Positions 11,460 to 22,367 of a stretch of 64,000 bases of DNA are shown here, piece after piece. How positions within the stretch are numbered: the first letter of the stretch is position 1; the number at the start of each line of letters is the position of its first letter. A program made the translations under genes and the position numbers. The DNA is from Diplosphaera chodatii (taxonomy: Eukaryota > Chlorophyta > Trebouxiophyceae > Prasiolales > Stichococcaceae), in NCBI GenBank assembly GCA_032358165.1, contig JAALGY010000039.1, positions 62,001 to 126,000 of the forward strand, read 5' to 3'. Under the pieces are notes generated by a model. That model was not told where the DNA came from and did no database searches. It saw nothing but the letters and a program-made list of their open reading frames with translations.

Positions 11460-12670
11460 CAGCCTCACCGCGGCCTTGGCATGCGATGCCTCTGCTGCTG
11501 CCGCGTTCCGCAGGGCATCACCTCCTGCTGAGGCTCTGCCACGCCGGCTGCTGCCAGCGATGCTTCCGCTGGCACCGCCAGAGGCGCCATTGCTGTCGGG
11601 CTGGGCGGCATGCGGAGGAAAAGCACTGACAGCGCTGGTGCCAGCACTGTGGGCGGCGTCAGCAGCATCTCGGCCACCGCCGCTGCTGTCAGGCAGTTGG
11701 AAATGGCTGCTGGGTCCAGAGGCCCAGGGCATGGCCCTGCCTGTGTCAGAGCTTCTGGCGGATGCACCAAGCGCTGCGTCTGCTGTGGCAGCAGTGGCTG
11801 CAGGGGCGTCTTGGGATCGCATTGCCGCCGCTCGCTGCTCTGCGGCGCTGAGCCACCGGCCGTCGCCGCTGGCTGTGCGGCGCATGCTGCTGCTGGCGCT
11901 GCCGTCGCCGCTGTCAGTTTGAGCGGCGCCTGGCAGCGGCGTATATGATTTGCCGCTGGCTGCAATGGTTCCAGTGCAGGTCAGCCGATCAGGGCAAACC
12001 GCAGACGGAGCTGATGGCCCGGAGCACTCCGCTCAGCCGGGCTGCAGAGTCTGCTCCTGGCTAAGCTCTGGACCAGCGGCAGTTTCGATGCAAAGAAGGA
12101 ACATACTGCTGATCTTGGTATCCCGCAAGCTGGCGGCTCTCCGCTAGCGCCTCCTGCACGCTTCCTGCACGCGTTAACCAGCTGCTGTGACCGACAACAG
12201 CCGCTCACCCGTCGGATCGCAGTGCACGCCTGTAGCTGGGCAACTGATCAAAACCCCGTCCTGGAGCCTGCTGCAGCAGACACCTGCAGGACCCTACGAT
12301 GGCAAAAGGTCGCATGTGCAGCAGCCTCATGTACCCACGTCACAGTTGCTATGCTCACCTGCGACTGCTGGCGTCAGTTTTGCAGAGGTTTTGAGGCAGT
12401 CGGCGTTCCGGAACGGCAGCGCGAAATCCCGCAGCTGCGCGAAGGCTCAGATGATCGACACTGCGTTCAATGGTGATGTTCGCTTGCAGTGTGCAGGCTG
12501 AGGCAACGAGAGCGCTCCAGATGGAGCCTGCCCCGATGGTGCCTGCTCGCGTGCGCTGCTTGGAAGCTGCCGTCTTGCAGTTGAATCCACCCCGTCACTT
12601 CCGCAGGTCGATCAGCTCATGTTGCTCTAGAAAGGCGGAGCGTGGGTCACCGAACCGCTGGCAAGCCGGT
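11460..12670 (-). CDS. Unidentified multi-exon gene, fragments only
   Basis: Four protein-like minus-strand stretches lie in order: about 12660-12597 (QRFGDPRSAFLEQHELIDLR, with a possible donor gtgacg or a TGA stop after the next Lys), about 12465-12363 (AFAQLRDFALPFRNADCLKT then SAKLTPAVAG at a gtgagc donor), about 12125-12040 (MFLLCIETAAGPELSQEQTL), and about 11900-11460, a Ser/Ala/Gly-rich linker beginning near MRRTASGDGRWLSAAEQRAA and ending at a splice-like site. I could not prove the junctions and recognise no family. Plus-strand frames over the Ala-rich part are also open and are taken as shadows. Confidence 0.3.
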
Positions 12671-13241
12671 GCGCTGCTGACTCAGCGGCCCAGAAGCAGA
12701 TCACAGCCTTCGCGCGCTTTTGCTGATCCCAGTCGTCAGGCTTGTCCTCAGCCTGTTCTCCCTGGCACCCCTCGACCAGCGACAACCAGCCCCCTGCTCG
12801 ATCAGATGACGTGCAGGCCATGACACTGACGCAACTTGTAGAGCTATTCACAATTCACACCACGTTCAGGGTGTCAGCTTTGCACTACGCTCCTCAGGTG
12901 AAATCAGTGCTGCCCTGCTGTGCTGCATTCGGAATTTACACTTTCAGAAGTCCAATTCAGTATTTGCACATAGCTCAGATCTCGCTGTTTTCAGCGACAT
13001 CGGTAGCCACCTGCAGAGCAAACCGGTGCGGTCACCATCAAAGACAGTCTGAGACGGACTGGCCAAGCGGCTGTGTCAGACATCTTTGCATTCGCTCAGG
13101 TGCAAGCCCTTTGTGCCAAGTGTCCATGCCGCCAAGTGTGCATGCGAATGCTGTCGCAACAAGCAAGAGCAAGTGAGTTCTTTGTACCATGCAGCGCAAC
13201 GATGCGCGTGGTATGTGGTGCCTGCAGGTGCTGTGCAGTGA
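12671..13241. other. Intergenic region
   Basis: No convincing exon on either strand. It probably holds the promoters of the OPR-like gene (plus) and of the unidentified minus-strand gene. Confidence 0.4.
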
Positions 13242-16200
13242 ATGATGCTGCAGCACCACAGTTCTGGAAGGTCTGCGCTGGGCTGGCCGCCGAGGCTGGC
13301 TAGGTGTCGTGGCGCAGTGTCCAGCGTTGTCAGCAGCAGCAGCGGCAGCACGGTAGCAGGCAGCAGAGCGCCGCATCCAGCGGAGCAGCAGCGGCCAGCC
13401 AAGTCTGGTACAGCTGGCCGCAACAACGGTGGCGTCGCTGACACGCCCGTATTGCTGCAGAACGGCAAACGCAGGGCGTCCGAGCAGCTGCAGGCGGCAG
13501 AGACGGCTGCCAGCAGCTCGCGACGCGGCACGGCGGCAAGGCCAGCGGCGCCACCACAGCGTGCGCCCTCGCCGCCAGCGCGCCTGGCCGGCAAGCCGGC
13601 GCGCCTGCAGCGCAGCATGGACGACACCGCCGAGGTGAGCCTTGCCGCGGCGACGGTCTGGGCCGTCGTATCTGCAGCGCCTGCTCAGATGGATGCACGA
13701 CCGGCTGGCCCAGAGCAGGGCCAGTCCCTTGCATCAGTGCAGCAGCAGATCACGCTTAGCGTGTCCCCTGGCCTTTGTTGTTGTTGTCAGGTCTGGGTGC
13801 CGTGCTGCAGGCGGACCCGCTGACGCTGCCGCAGATGCCGCAGTACCAGTCGCGGCAGGCGCCCGGCGCCGTGGGCCGCTCCGACGTGCTGTCCGCCATC
13901 ACCTCCGCGCAGTGCTGGGAGGAGGTCGCCGCGGTGGCGGACAACAGGTGGGCTCCTCTCATCAGCCACGTGCTCAACAGCAACTGACGTGTCCAGTGAG
14001 CACAGGCGGTCGTGATGTCGGTTCTGATGTATGGGTTTTGGCTGTCGACGCTGCAGGGAGCTGGATGCTGTGACGCTGGGCGCGGCGTTCGGCCACCTGG
14101 CCAAGCTGCACTCGATGGCGGGCGCCGACGCCGCGATGCACCGCCAGCTGCAGTGAGCTGATGATCATGCTGTGACAACAGTCTGCTGGCTGTCCAGCCT
14201 TGTATGTTGCGGCAGACTGCTGGGGCTTTAGCACTACTCTGCTGTCGGCTTGGCGATGTCCATCGCACATTTCATTCCTGCCGTGTAATGGCTTCGTCAC
14301 ACAGACACAGCAGTTGCTGAGGCGGCTGGCGGCAATGCTGCAGGGCGTCCGGCCTGGTGGAGCGGCTGACGGAGCGCGCTGCTGGGCTGGCGGCGACCCG
14401 GGAGCGCTTCCCCGGGCGCAACATCGCTGCCATCCTGGCGGCGTACCCAAAGCTGGGCGCCCACCCCGAGGCCGCGCACCTGCTGGCGCTGTGCGGCGCC
14501 GCCAGACGTGCTCTGAACTCATTTGCACCAGGTTAGCTCCCGACAGCACGGCCCTCTGCCTTCTGATGCACGTGACCGTCCACCCGGCTGTGTCACTGGT
14601 GAGAAGAGTCTACGAGGAGCACCTGGAAGCCTAGGGTTGCCTTGCAGTACGAGACTTGCGGCTGCTGCAGTGCTGCACGTCCTGCCAGTCAGCAGCGATG
14701 CTCCTTGCAAATGCCTGAGCCAGGACCCTCACCTGCACTGTGCTGTGCAGGCCATGCTGCTAATACGGTGCGCGCTTTCGGGGCGCTGCGCTTTGAGCCT
14801 CCAGGCGACCTGCTCCGTGACCTCGCGAGTGTTGCAGTGGCGCGGCCGCAGCAGCTGTCGCCGTACAACGTCGGCAGCCTCGCCTGGGGCTGCGCTCGCC
14901 TGGGCGTGCACCCTGGTGCCGCTGTCATGCAGGTGAGCGGCGGCCTGCGCAACACGGCAGGGGCTCGGCAACATCTGATGTTGAGTAGTATCTGGTTGCT
15001 GATGCACGCTTGTTAGCAGCAGCAGCAGCAGCAGCAGCAGCAATACGGTCTCCTTCTTTAGAATCTGCAGTACTGCCTGGTGCGGTCCCAAGCCTGGCCG
15101 GTAACAGGGCAATGAGAGGTTCTGAACCATTTGCATAGCCCCGCCAGTTACATAAGATGGCACATGCTGAGCGTGGATCGAGATGTCTTACGATCTGCTG
15201 CATGCAGGCCCTAGAGCAGCGCTGCGCGTCGGCTGCAGCGGACTTCAAGGCGGCCCACATTGCGGAGACGCTTTGGGGGTTCGGCACTTTGCGGCATGCG
15301 CCCAGTCTTGATACAGTAGCACAGCTGCTCTGCAGCATCTCCCAAGCCGAGGTGGGTGCTTGATGGTGCACATTGGCCTCAACAGAGCAGATGGACAACC
15401 TAGGGCGGAGTACAGTTCGTCTGGAATGATGTGCGGCCTATGCCAGCCTTGAAACTGCTGCTGCTGTACACCTTGGGATTGCGCAGTGCAACACATCCTG
15501 CATTGGCTGCAACCACCCCGCTGCTCACAACGATACAACGTATGAGCAGCATTGCTAATGCCACAGGGCCGCCCTCCGCCCTTCGGCTTCCGCGCCTCCG
15601 CAGCGGCGACAGCGCTGTCGGGCCTCGCCAAGCTGGGCATCTGCCAGGCGGCTGCAGCCGCTACTGCAGCTGACAGCGGTACTGGAGCTAGCATCAGCAG
15701 CAATGGTGCTTCTGTTGCGGCCAGCGGCACATCGTCAGCCCGTGGAGCCGACAGCATGACACAGGAGACCAGCCACCAGCAGCAGCAGGGGTCACCAGAA
15801 ACGGCGGCAGAGCCGCTGCGGGTGCTGGCGGCTGCCCTGACAGACGGGGCCGCTGACCTCAATGCCAGTCAGCTTGCGCAGGTGTGGACACCTGCCTTAC
15901 AGCGCCTTGCGCTTGCCACTTTTTCGTGTCTGTCTCAGTGCCGTGCTGTCGTCCCAAGTTGACCTTGGCTTCGAGTCAGTTAGCCATGTAGGCTGCCAGA
16001 GCTTTGCCATAGCCAAAGTCTGCCCTGCAATGGCGGTGCACTCTGGCTGCAGTCTCGTAACAGCATGATGCATGTTCTGCTGAGCGTAATCTCTCAGCAG
16101 CAGCAGCAACATCGGGCAACTGCACTCGCTGCAGTCACTTGCGGCGCTGGCGCAGCTACCAGCGGCAGCAGCAGAAATGGCGCGCAAGCCTCTGCTGGCG

Positions 16201-17718
16201 GCCGTGGCGGCATCTGCTTCCTCCTTCCCACCGTTGACTGCCGCCAAAGCGCTGACTGCTCTGGAGATCCTGGCTGCGGCAGTGCCCCTGGCGCAAAGCG
16301 AACCCCGGGTAAGGCATCAACATGATGACAGCTGTTGGCCACCATCCATGCACAGCTAGGTGTAGATGTGCCGTACATGATACCACCAGCAGCCTGCGCT
16401 TCTGCAGGAGACCCCTCGCAGCCGGCTGGCCGCGATGCAGACGCTGGAGGACTACGCCACGGCCAGCAGCGATGAGGACTCCTCGGGGCCTGAAAGCATG
16501 CAGCGCTGCGTCACCGGGCTGTCTGCCGCACAGCAGGTGTCCTGCCAGAGCCTCTGATGCTGGCAGCCATATAGCATGCTGGCAGATAATGCTCTCTGCG
16601 TCGTGCTTGCATGGTTGATTTGTGCTGATGGCCTCTGATTGCGGTCGATGGCGATTGCAGGCGCTGGAGGACGCGCGGCTGGCGGCGGACGGCGGCAGCA
16701 GCAGCGGCGACGATGAGCCGCTGCTGCGCTCCCTGGACGAGGTGCACCTCCTTCTGCGCCTTTCTTCTCTGCACATCCTTGTCCCGGTCCATGCAGCCCA
16801 CCAACGCCTGTCTGTGCAGCAGCGCTGTTGCTGCTGGCGCTGATGCAAAGAGTTTCGCGCCCTGCACCGGGGCCCGGCTGCACGACTTTCAAGGCCGAGC
16901 ACACCATATACAGGCAGATGAATGTCTTCAACCGTTGCAAACACAGATGGAGACGTTCGCGCTGGACGGCGGCTTCCTGCTGCCGCCGGGCGCCGGCGAC
17001 CCTGCTGCTGCGGAGGACCCTGCACAGGCCGGGACGCAACCCGCAGCAGAGGCCGGTGTCACCACCAGCGACGCTGCAGCCGCGCTGTCAGCACTTGCTC
17101 GTCAGGTGGGCTGTCAGCATGTGGTTGGACATTGGTGCTGTCATGCCGAGCCAACTCCTGTTTCACGCAGCCTGCAGCTGCTGACCTCCGCAGCAGCATC
17201 CATCCAATGTACGCTGAGTGTTGCGAGCTGATGTGACGTGGCTGCTGCATGCTGCAGGTGCGGCGGACGGCACGGCGTTTTGAGCCGAGCGTCCTGCTGT
17301 CAGTGCTGCGTTCCTTCGTTGCGCTGGCAGCACCGGCTCAGCACGCCAGCGCAGCTCCCACAGCCGCGAGCAGCACGCCTCGGCTGCTGGATCTGCCAAC
17401 TGTGCGGCCGGCGTTTGTGTTGCCGGCGGACGTGGTGGATGCCCTGGCCAGCGACATCCGCGTGCGCCACCTGCAGTTCTCCAAGCTGCAGCGTTCAGAG
17501 GTCCGCAGAAGCTCAGGCCGCCATGCCCCTCGCAGTGTATATGCGTGTAGACGACGCGGATCAAGTGCTGACTTGCGTCCCCAGCAAATGTTGAGCTGTC
17601 TGAAGCTGATCAGTACCACTTGCAAGTGCAGGCTGCTATGCTGCTGGGACAGCTGGCGGCGGCGCGCGGCGTGACGCTGGCGTCGGTGCAGGCAGTCGCC
17701 CGCACTGCGCAGCTGTGA
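13242..17718 (+). CDS. OPR-like (octotricopeptide-type) helical-repeat protein, organelle-targeted
   Basis: Thirteen exons, all in phase: 13242-13634, 13811-13947, 14057-14152, 14344-14531, 14751-14932, 15208-15351, 15567-15881, 16135-16308, 16408-16536, 16661-16741, 16947-17105, 17258-17500, 17632-17718; about 775 aa. The first 120 residues are rich in Ser, Ala and Arg with no acidic residues near the start, as in a plastid or mitochondrial transit peptide. The body repeats a helical pattern: AVTLGAAFGHLAKLHSM, NIAAILAAYPKLGAHPEA, SPYNVGSLAWGCARLGVHPG, HIAETLWGFGTLRHAPSLD and ATALSGLAKLGI. The W-G/A-x-A-x-L-G core is the OPR signature of algal organelle RNA-binding proteins that stabilise or translate specific transcripts. 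No RAP domain is visible at the C-terminus. The target RNA is unknown, and the start codon is chosen only by frame. Confidence 0.7.
15015..15043. repeat. AGC trinucleotide microsatellite
   Basis: Nine to ten AGC units lie in an intron of the OPR-like gene (between exons 14932 and 15208). Confidence 0.85.
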
Positions 17719-18420
17719 GCACGGTCAGCTTGCCGGGCGCAGCCTCCATCGTGCATGCTCCCATCTGTGGCTTGCCAGCGGCGTGCAGCAGGGTTTGCGC
17801 TGGGCAACTAGAGTGGTGGGCATCAGCATAGCGTATGTTGGACACTCAGGAATTCGGTCAGGACGATCAGGCTGTAGTTTCAGCTGAAGTTCCTCAGCCC
17901 ACCAATCAGCAGCTCATCAGTTTACTGAAAGTAACCGATGTCACTATGCCCCCGCGGCTGATGTCGGTTCCCGCCAGCGCTCTGCTGGTGATCTTCTCAC
18001 CAGCTTCGCCACACTGGCCCACAGTCCGAAGTCGCATGCCAGTCGACGTCATCGTGCCAGCCTGCTGACTATCAACGATCGCGAGTCAATTGACGGCTTC
18101 GCACGTCAGTGTCCCCATCGCAGCGTCCATTTTGTTCTCCGACAGCATGCTTGCGACAAACATCAGCAGCACCAGTTCCCTTGGTGCACGTCGATCAGCG
18201 GTGCACTGCGCGGCCGGCAACCAGAACTCCGTGAACAGACCTGCACTCCACACTCAGGCTTCATCAGCGTCAGGTGTGTGCGATCGACCATGGGTCATGT
18301 TGCATATGCACAGGCATGTGTATGCCATGACGACTTGCATGCTGATACCATCCTAGACAGCAGCCTGTCAAGCCGACGGCTGGCTTTGAGCCTTCGGTGC
18401 ACTGATGTGGTCGCTGCCGC
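17719..18420. other. Intergenic region, tandem genes
   Basis: About 700 bp separate the OPR-like stop and the INSIG-like start. Two open frames on the plus strand (17835-18068, 18090-18356) have no family features and codon use unlike the neighbours. The segment presumably contains the INSIG-like promoter. Confidence 0.5.
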
Positions 18421-20272
18421 ATGCATCCAGGCTCCAGGAGTGCATTCAGCGGCACCCCACTTGCGGCAGCGCAGCGGCGGCAGATGGCTGGTGACGCAGC
18501 AGGCATGCGCAACCGGCAGACGACGACCGCACGGGCCAACGGGCCGGTCACCAAGCAGGCGCAGCGGGCAGCCAACAAGACCAAGCAGGTGATGCGCTGC
18601 ACCTACCTGTTGAAGCACCTCGCCCGCAAACCTGCCCCCATGTATTCTCACCCACCATGCTGCTGGCAGGTGATGCAGTGAGCTCACTCCTCCTGCGCGC
18701 AGCAGCTGCAGCCGTTCTGACGACTGGTGGGCTGCTGGTTTTGCGAGCTAGTGTGACCATGCGGTTTGTCAATCCTCTCGCAGGAGAGCCAGGGGCTGGT
18801 GAAGGGCATCCTGTCGGCGCGCGAGTCGCTGCTGCAGCGCGGCGTCAACCCCGGCACCATCGCGCTGCAGTGCGGCCTGGCGGGCCTCACCTTCGGCTTC
18901 CTGTTCCAGATCACCCACAACGTCGGCTTTCTGCCGGTGAGGGCTGTTGCCGCTGGCCTGCGAACACACTCGGCAGTGCGCGCTCCTGCTGCAGCCTGTG
19001 CATGCCCGCTGCAACGTTGCTCTTGCAGCTGCGTCTTCAGCAGTGCACCTGTGGGGGAGTGTCCCCACTTACTCCAGCCTGAGCAGGTGAAACACTGCAG
19101 CGTCCTCTGCTGCTCAGGTGTATGACGTGTGGGCATTCAACCTCGGGCCTTTCCCAGAGGCATGGACGGTGGGTGCTGTCTTGCAGTCTCGCCTCGCTGC
19201 TCAAGGCACTGCAGCCATTGCACCAGCAGTGATGCTCATGCGGTCCCAGCACACTGGCAAAGCAGCTGTCCTGTCGCAGTATCCTGTGTCACAGGTTGTG
19301 TGATGATGCGCTGCAGATCCCAATTGCGCTCGCGCCCATCTGGCTGCTGTACGGCTACGTGGCGCCCATCCTGGACGAGTATGTGGACGATGGCGCAACC
19401 CGTGAGGCACAGTGAGTGGACATTCCCAACCCCAAGACTGCACAGCTGCAAGGATGACCCCCCGCCTGCACAGTCTGTGCAGTGAGACTGTACCTCGCCG
19501 AGTCAATTGAGCCGCAGATTGCAAACAGACTGCTGACAAGCTGGCCGGCAGTGTGCGCTGGGTCTGATCTGCCGCTGTGCACCTGTGCAGGGAGAATGCG
19601 GCAGACCCAGCGTTCACAGCAGTGTGCTGGGGCGCACTGGCAGCCCAGTTCCTGTTCAGCGACCTGCTGTACCAGGCAAGCACTTCCTGCTGTACCCTTC
19701 ACCTGGCGTCTTTTGTTTGCTTCCTGAAAGTAGCCTACTCAGCATGCTGATGGTGTTGCTACCGCTCAGCGTGTTTATGTCACCCACCTCACTTTGAAAC
19801 GTGGCCTTCGTGCTGGGAGCGTGTGCTCAGCCCATCCCTTGGTACAATGCAGATTGGCACGCCGCACTGGCTGTGCTCAGCGTCGCTGGCGGTGATGGCG
19901 GCCGCCATCTGGCGCAAGTTCGACAACACCAGCCAGGGCGCGGTGCTGGCTGGCCTGTTGACGGTGCGGAGCTGTCCCTGCCACCAACACAGTACTTGCA
20001 CTGCCGCTGCAGCCATTGAGGATGCGTGTTGGGGCTGCATTACTTTCCATCATCGTGTCCACTTGAATTCCCTCTAAATGGTGCCTGACCGTGTGATGCA
20101 GGTGGGCGCGCCGCTGGGCGAGGTCATCATCGTGAACGTGCTGCACCTGTGGCACTACGCCCGCCCCGACTTCTTCGGCGTGCCGCACTGGGCCGGCTGG
20201 TGCTACGCGACCTACGCCCTGGGCGTGGCGAACGCTGCGTGCCTGCTGCAGGCGCGGCAGGAGAAGTACTAG
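18421..20272 (+). CDS. INSIG-like multi-pass membrane protein
   Basis: Seven in-phase exons: 18421-18588, 18784-18936, 19118-19168, 19317-19411, 19591-19675, 19853-19963, 20102-20272; 277 aa. The intron after 19675 has a GC donor. A basic N-terminal segment of about 60 residues precedes six hydrophobic segments. Order and spacing resemble animal and fungal INSIG, the ER sterol sensor that retains SCAP and HMG-CoA reductase: FQITHNVGFLP, GYVAPILDEYV, FTAVCWGALAAQFLFSDLLY, AAAIWRKFDNTSQGAVLAG, a helix GEVIIVNVLHLWHYARPDFF, then WAGWCYATYALGVAN. INSIG has W-x-x-F-D-R-S-x-S-G and Y-x-x-P-D-F followed by S-W at the matching points. The match is by eye; a plastid membrane protein of other ancestry is possible because the basic N-terminus could be a transit peptide. 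Confidence 0.55.
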
Positions 20273-20688
20273 ATGTCACATAGTGTGGCCCCTCAGAAGA
20301 CGGTGGCAGTGCCAGCAACGACGAGGCAGTCACTGAGTGTACCAAGCAAGAGCAGCAAGCACTGCTCTGGCTGTACAGCAATGTCTTTGATTCGGATGGG
20401 CAGTATCAGAGGCACTGCTTTGAGCAATGTTTGCAAGGATGCTGTGCATTCACTCGAAGGGGTGCCTGTGCACGCTACCTGCGTTGTCAATCATGTTAAT
20501 AGCATCCAACAAAGCAAGCTTAGGTCAGCCTTGAGCAACATGGTTGCGTTGCAAAGGACGTTGTCTACCCTTGCAGACCGTCTAGTATACCGCCCCATGT
20601 CGTTGAGTCACATCTTTGGGCAATTGACACAAATGTGACCTGTTGCAATTCGACAAACCTTGCTTGCCCTCTCAAATCTTGTGTGCAT
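20273..20688. other. Convergent intergenic region
   Basis: About 415 bp between the INSIG-like stop (plus) and the BTB gene stop (minus). No gene, repeat or clear poly(A) signal found. Confidence 0.5.
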
Positions 20689-21674
20689 CTACTGCCAGAT
20701 ACCGGTCCATACCGGTCCGGGAACGCCACAATACAAGTGTGGAGCAGCTGACATTAGGCGCTGGCTCAGAATATGCACGATTACTTGGCCTGGCAGGTTC
20801 TTGCACCAGTCCGGGCCATGCACCCTGCAAACGTGACACACGCCACTATCTCGTCATGTGGTGTGCCTACTTGCTCACGATGTGGCAGGCTGGGCAAAAT
20901 GACACTTCTTCACTCAGTCACTGAGATTATGCAAGCATCTGCGTGGGTGGTCCCGTCTCGTCTGTAGTGATGCTATGCAGCCAATGTTAAGCCCACCGAA
21001 TGGTGTCCTCGAAGATGTGGTCATCGTTCACGAAGTCCAGGCAGCGCTCGACGGCGAACTTCATGTCGAACGTGCACGCCAGCTCCAAGTAGCATGGGAT
21101 GGTGGATGAGTACAAATCCGCAGTGTTCAGGAAGCTCTCGCAGTTCAGCCGAATGTCCTCCACATCGTACTTTCTGGCTAACTCCAGCAGCAGTCTGATG
21201 GTGGAAGGGGTGACTTGGCTGTAGGTGTCATACATGCCGCTGATCAGCAGGCGCACGGTAGCTGCGTCCTCCTGCAGCGGCAGCTCACCGGCAAATGCCA
21301 CATCGGACAGCAGGCCCCTGCGCCCAGATGCAGCGACAGTCTGCACACCATGTCTTGCTGCTAAACAACTTCCTGGCCCATGGATGCAGCAGGATGCACT
21401 GCACCTTTAACACGCCCCAAGCATCAGCCACATCTACATGCATGCATGCAACAGGCGACATGCATGCCTGTTGTGCCCACCTGAGCACCTTCGACTGCTC
21501 CTGCAGCTTGGCCTGGTGCACAGGGTATTTGGTTGTTCCGTCGGAGCTCACCAGGCAGCAGGTTTGCGATGCAGACATGGCAGTGAGGCGATCGATAACC
21601 TTGTCGCTGAACAGTGCAACCCCATCTGGGGACTCATATGGGGAAAGCTCTTCTTTCGGTGGCTGCATGGTCAT
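20689..21674 (-). CDS. BTB/POZ-domain protein, copy 1
   Basis: Three exons in phase: 21674-21481, 21317-20997, 20824-20689 (TAG); 216 aa. The start MTMQPPKEELSPYES aligns with the paralogue at 49207. The BTB fold is seen as VIDRLTAMSASQTCCLVSSD, YPVHQAKLQEQSKVLR, ELPLQEDAATVRLLISGMYD and LLELARKYDVEDIRLNCESF. BTB proteins of this kind usually act as substrate adaptors of Cullin-3 ubiquitin ligases, or dimerise in other complexes; which applies here is unknown. Exon 2 (321 nt) has exactly the length and phases of the paralogue's exon 2. Exon 3 begins like the paralogue (HGPDWCKNLPGQVIVHILSQ) but then diverges and stops early, losing the coiled-coil tail. An alternative is read-through of exon 2 to a stop at 20987. 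Confidence 0.8.
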
Positions 21675-22367
21675 TTTCGCCTCGTACAGTACTGCACCGC
21701 CGATTGTACCACCACTGTTCTCGAGCAGTGCTGCAACTGCACTCTGCAAGGATCTGTGGGAGGTCTGTGCTCAGCATGCCACCCTGGGTTGAACGTCCAA
21801 TGCTGCACCTGGTACCATGGTACATGCATGTGATATCGCTGCATGTGTTAGCCTTGCACACTTAAATGATCGCGAAGCCCACACGCTGCCTAATGCGCGG
21901 TCAGCATAGTTCCCAGCCACCTTGCTTGCACCAGGATGTCACAGCCACTAATCTCAAGGTCTAGTGTCTGCAAGTCTGGGTATACGGCCTGCACTACTCT
22001 GTGCTGGCACAAACTCATCACGACACTCCGACATGAACATTGCTACATTGGGGGCGCAGTTCTGCTGATGCAAAGGAAGACAATCAGTGGACGGTCAACA
22101 CTCATCGCAAACGTGATCGTGGAGCCAGGGTTTTTTTTAACACAATCAACTTATTGGCGGCCAGCGGCCAGCTACTACCGCGAGTGGGCGTGTGGTCACT
22201 GCTGCGCTGCGTACTTCTGCTACAACATGATCTAGCCTGCCGCCCCCCTGACAAATTTCATGCTCTGTTACACCAGGGCGCATTGTTATCTCCCGGTGCG
22301 CCACCCATGTGGCCAGGCCCTACTGCCGATCCCCCCATGCTCCTAGCTTTCTGGTGCTGTCTCGCGG
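21675..22367. other. Intergenic region between the kinase 3' end and BTB copy 1
   Basis: About 690 bp with BTB copy 1 downstream of the kinase on the same (minus) strand. The stretch just before the BTB start (21690-21675) resembles the matching region of the second BTB copy, both containing tcggcggt and agtac close to the ATG. No gene seen. Confidence 0.5.
22268..22272 (-). terminator. Candidate poly(A) signal TGTAA for the receptor-like kinase
   Basis: The green-algal signal TGTAA (ttaca on the plus strand) lies 96 nt past the kinase stop codon at 22368, at the usual distance. Confidence 0.5.

Noticed and set aside
11476..11948. Plus-strand Ala-rich frames of 112-148 codons
   Set aside because: They mirror a Ser/Ala/Gly-rich minus-strand frame that ends at a splice-like site. 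No start context or domain supports the plus strand.
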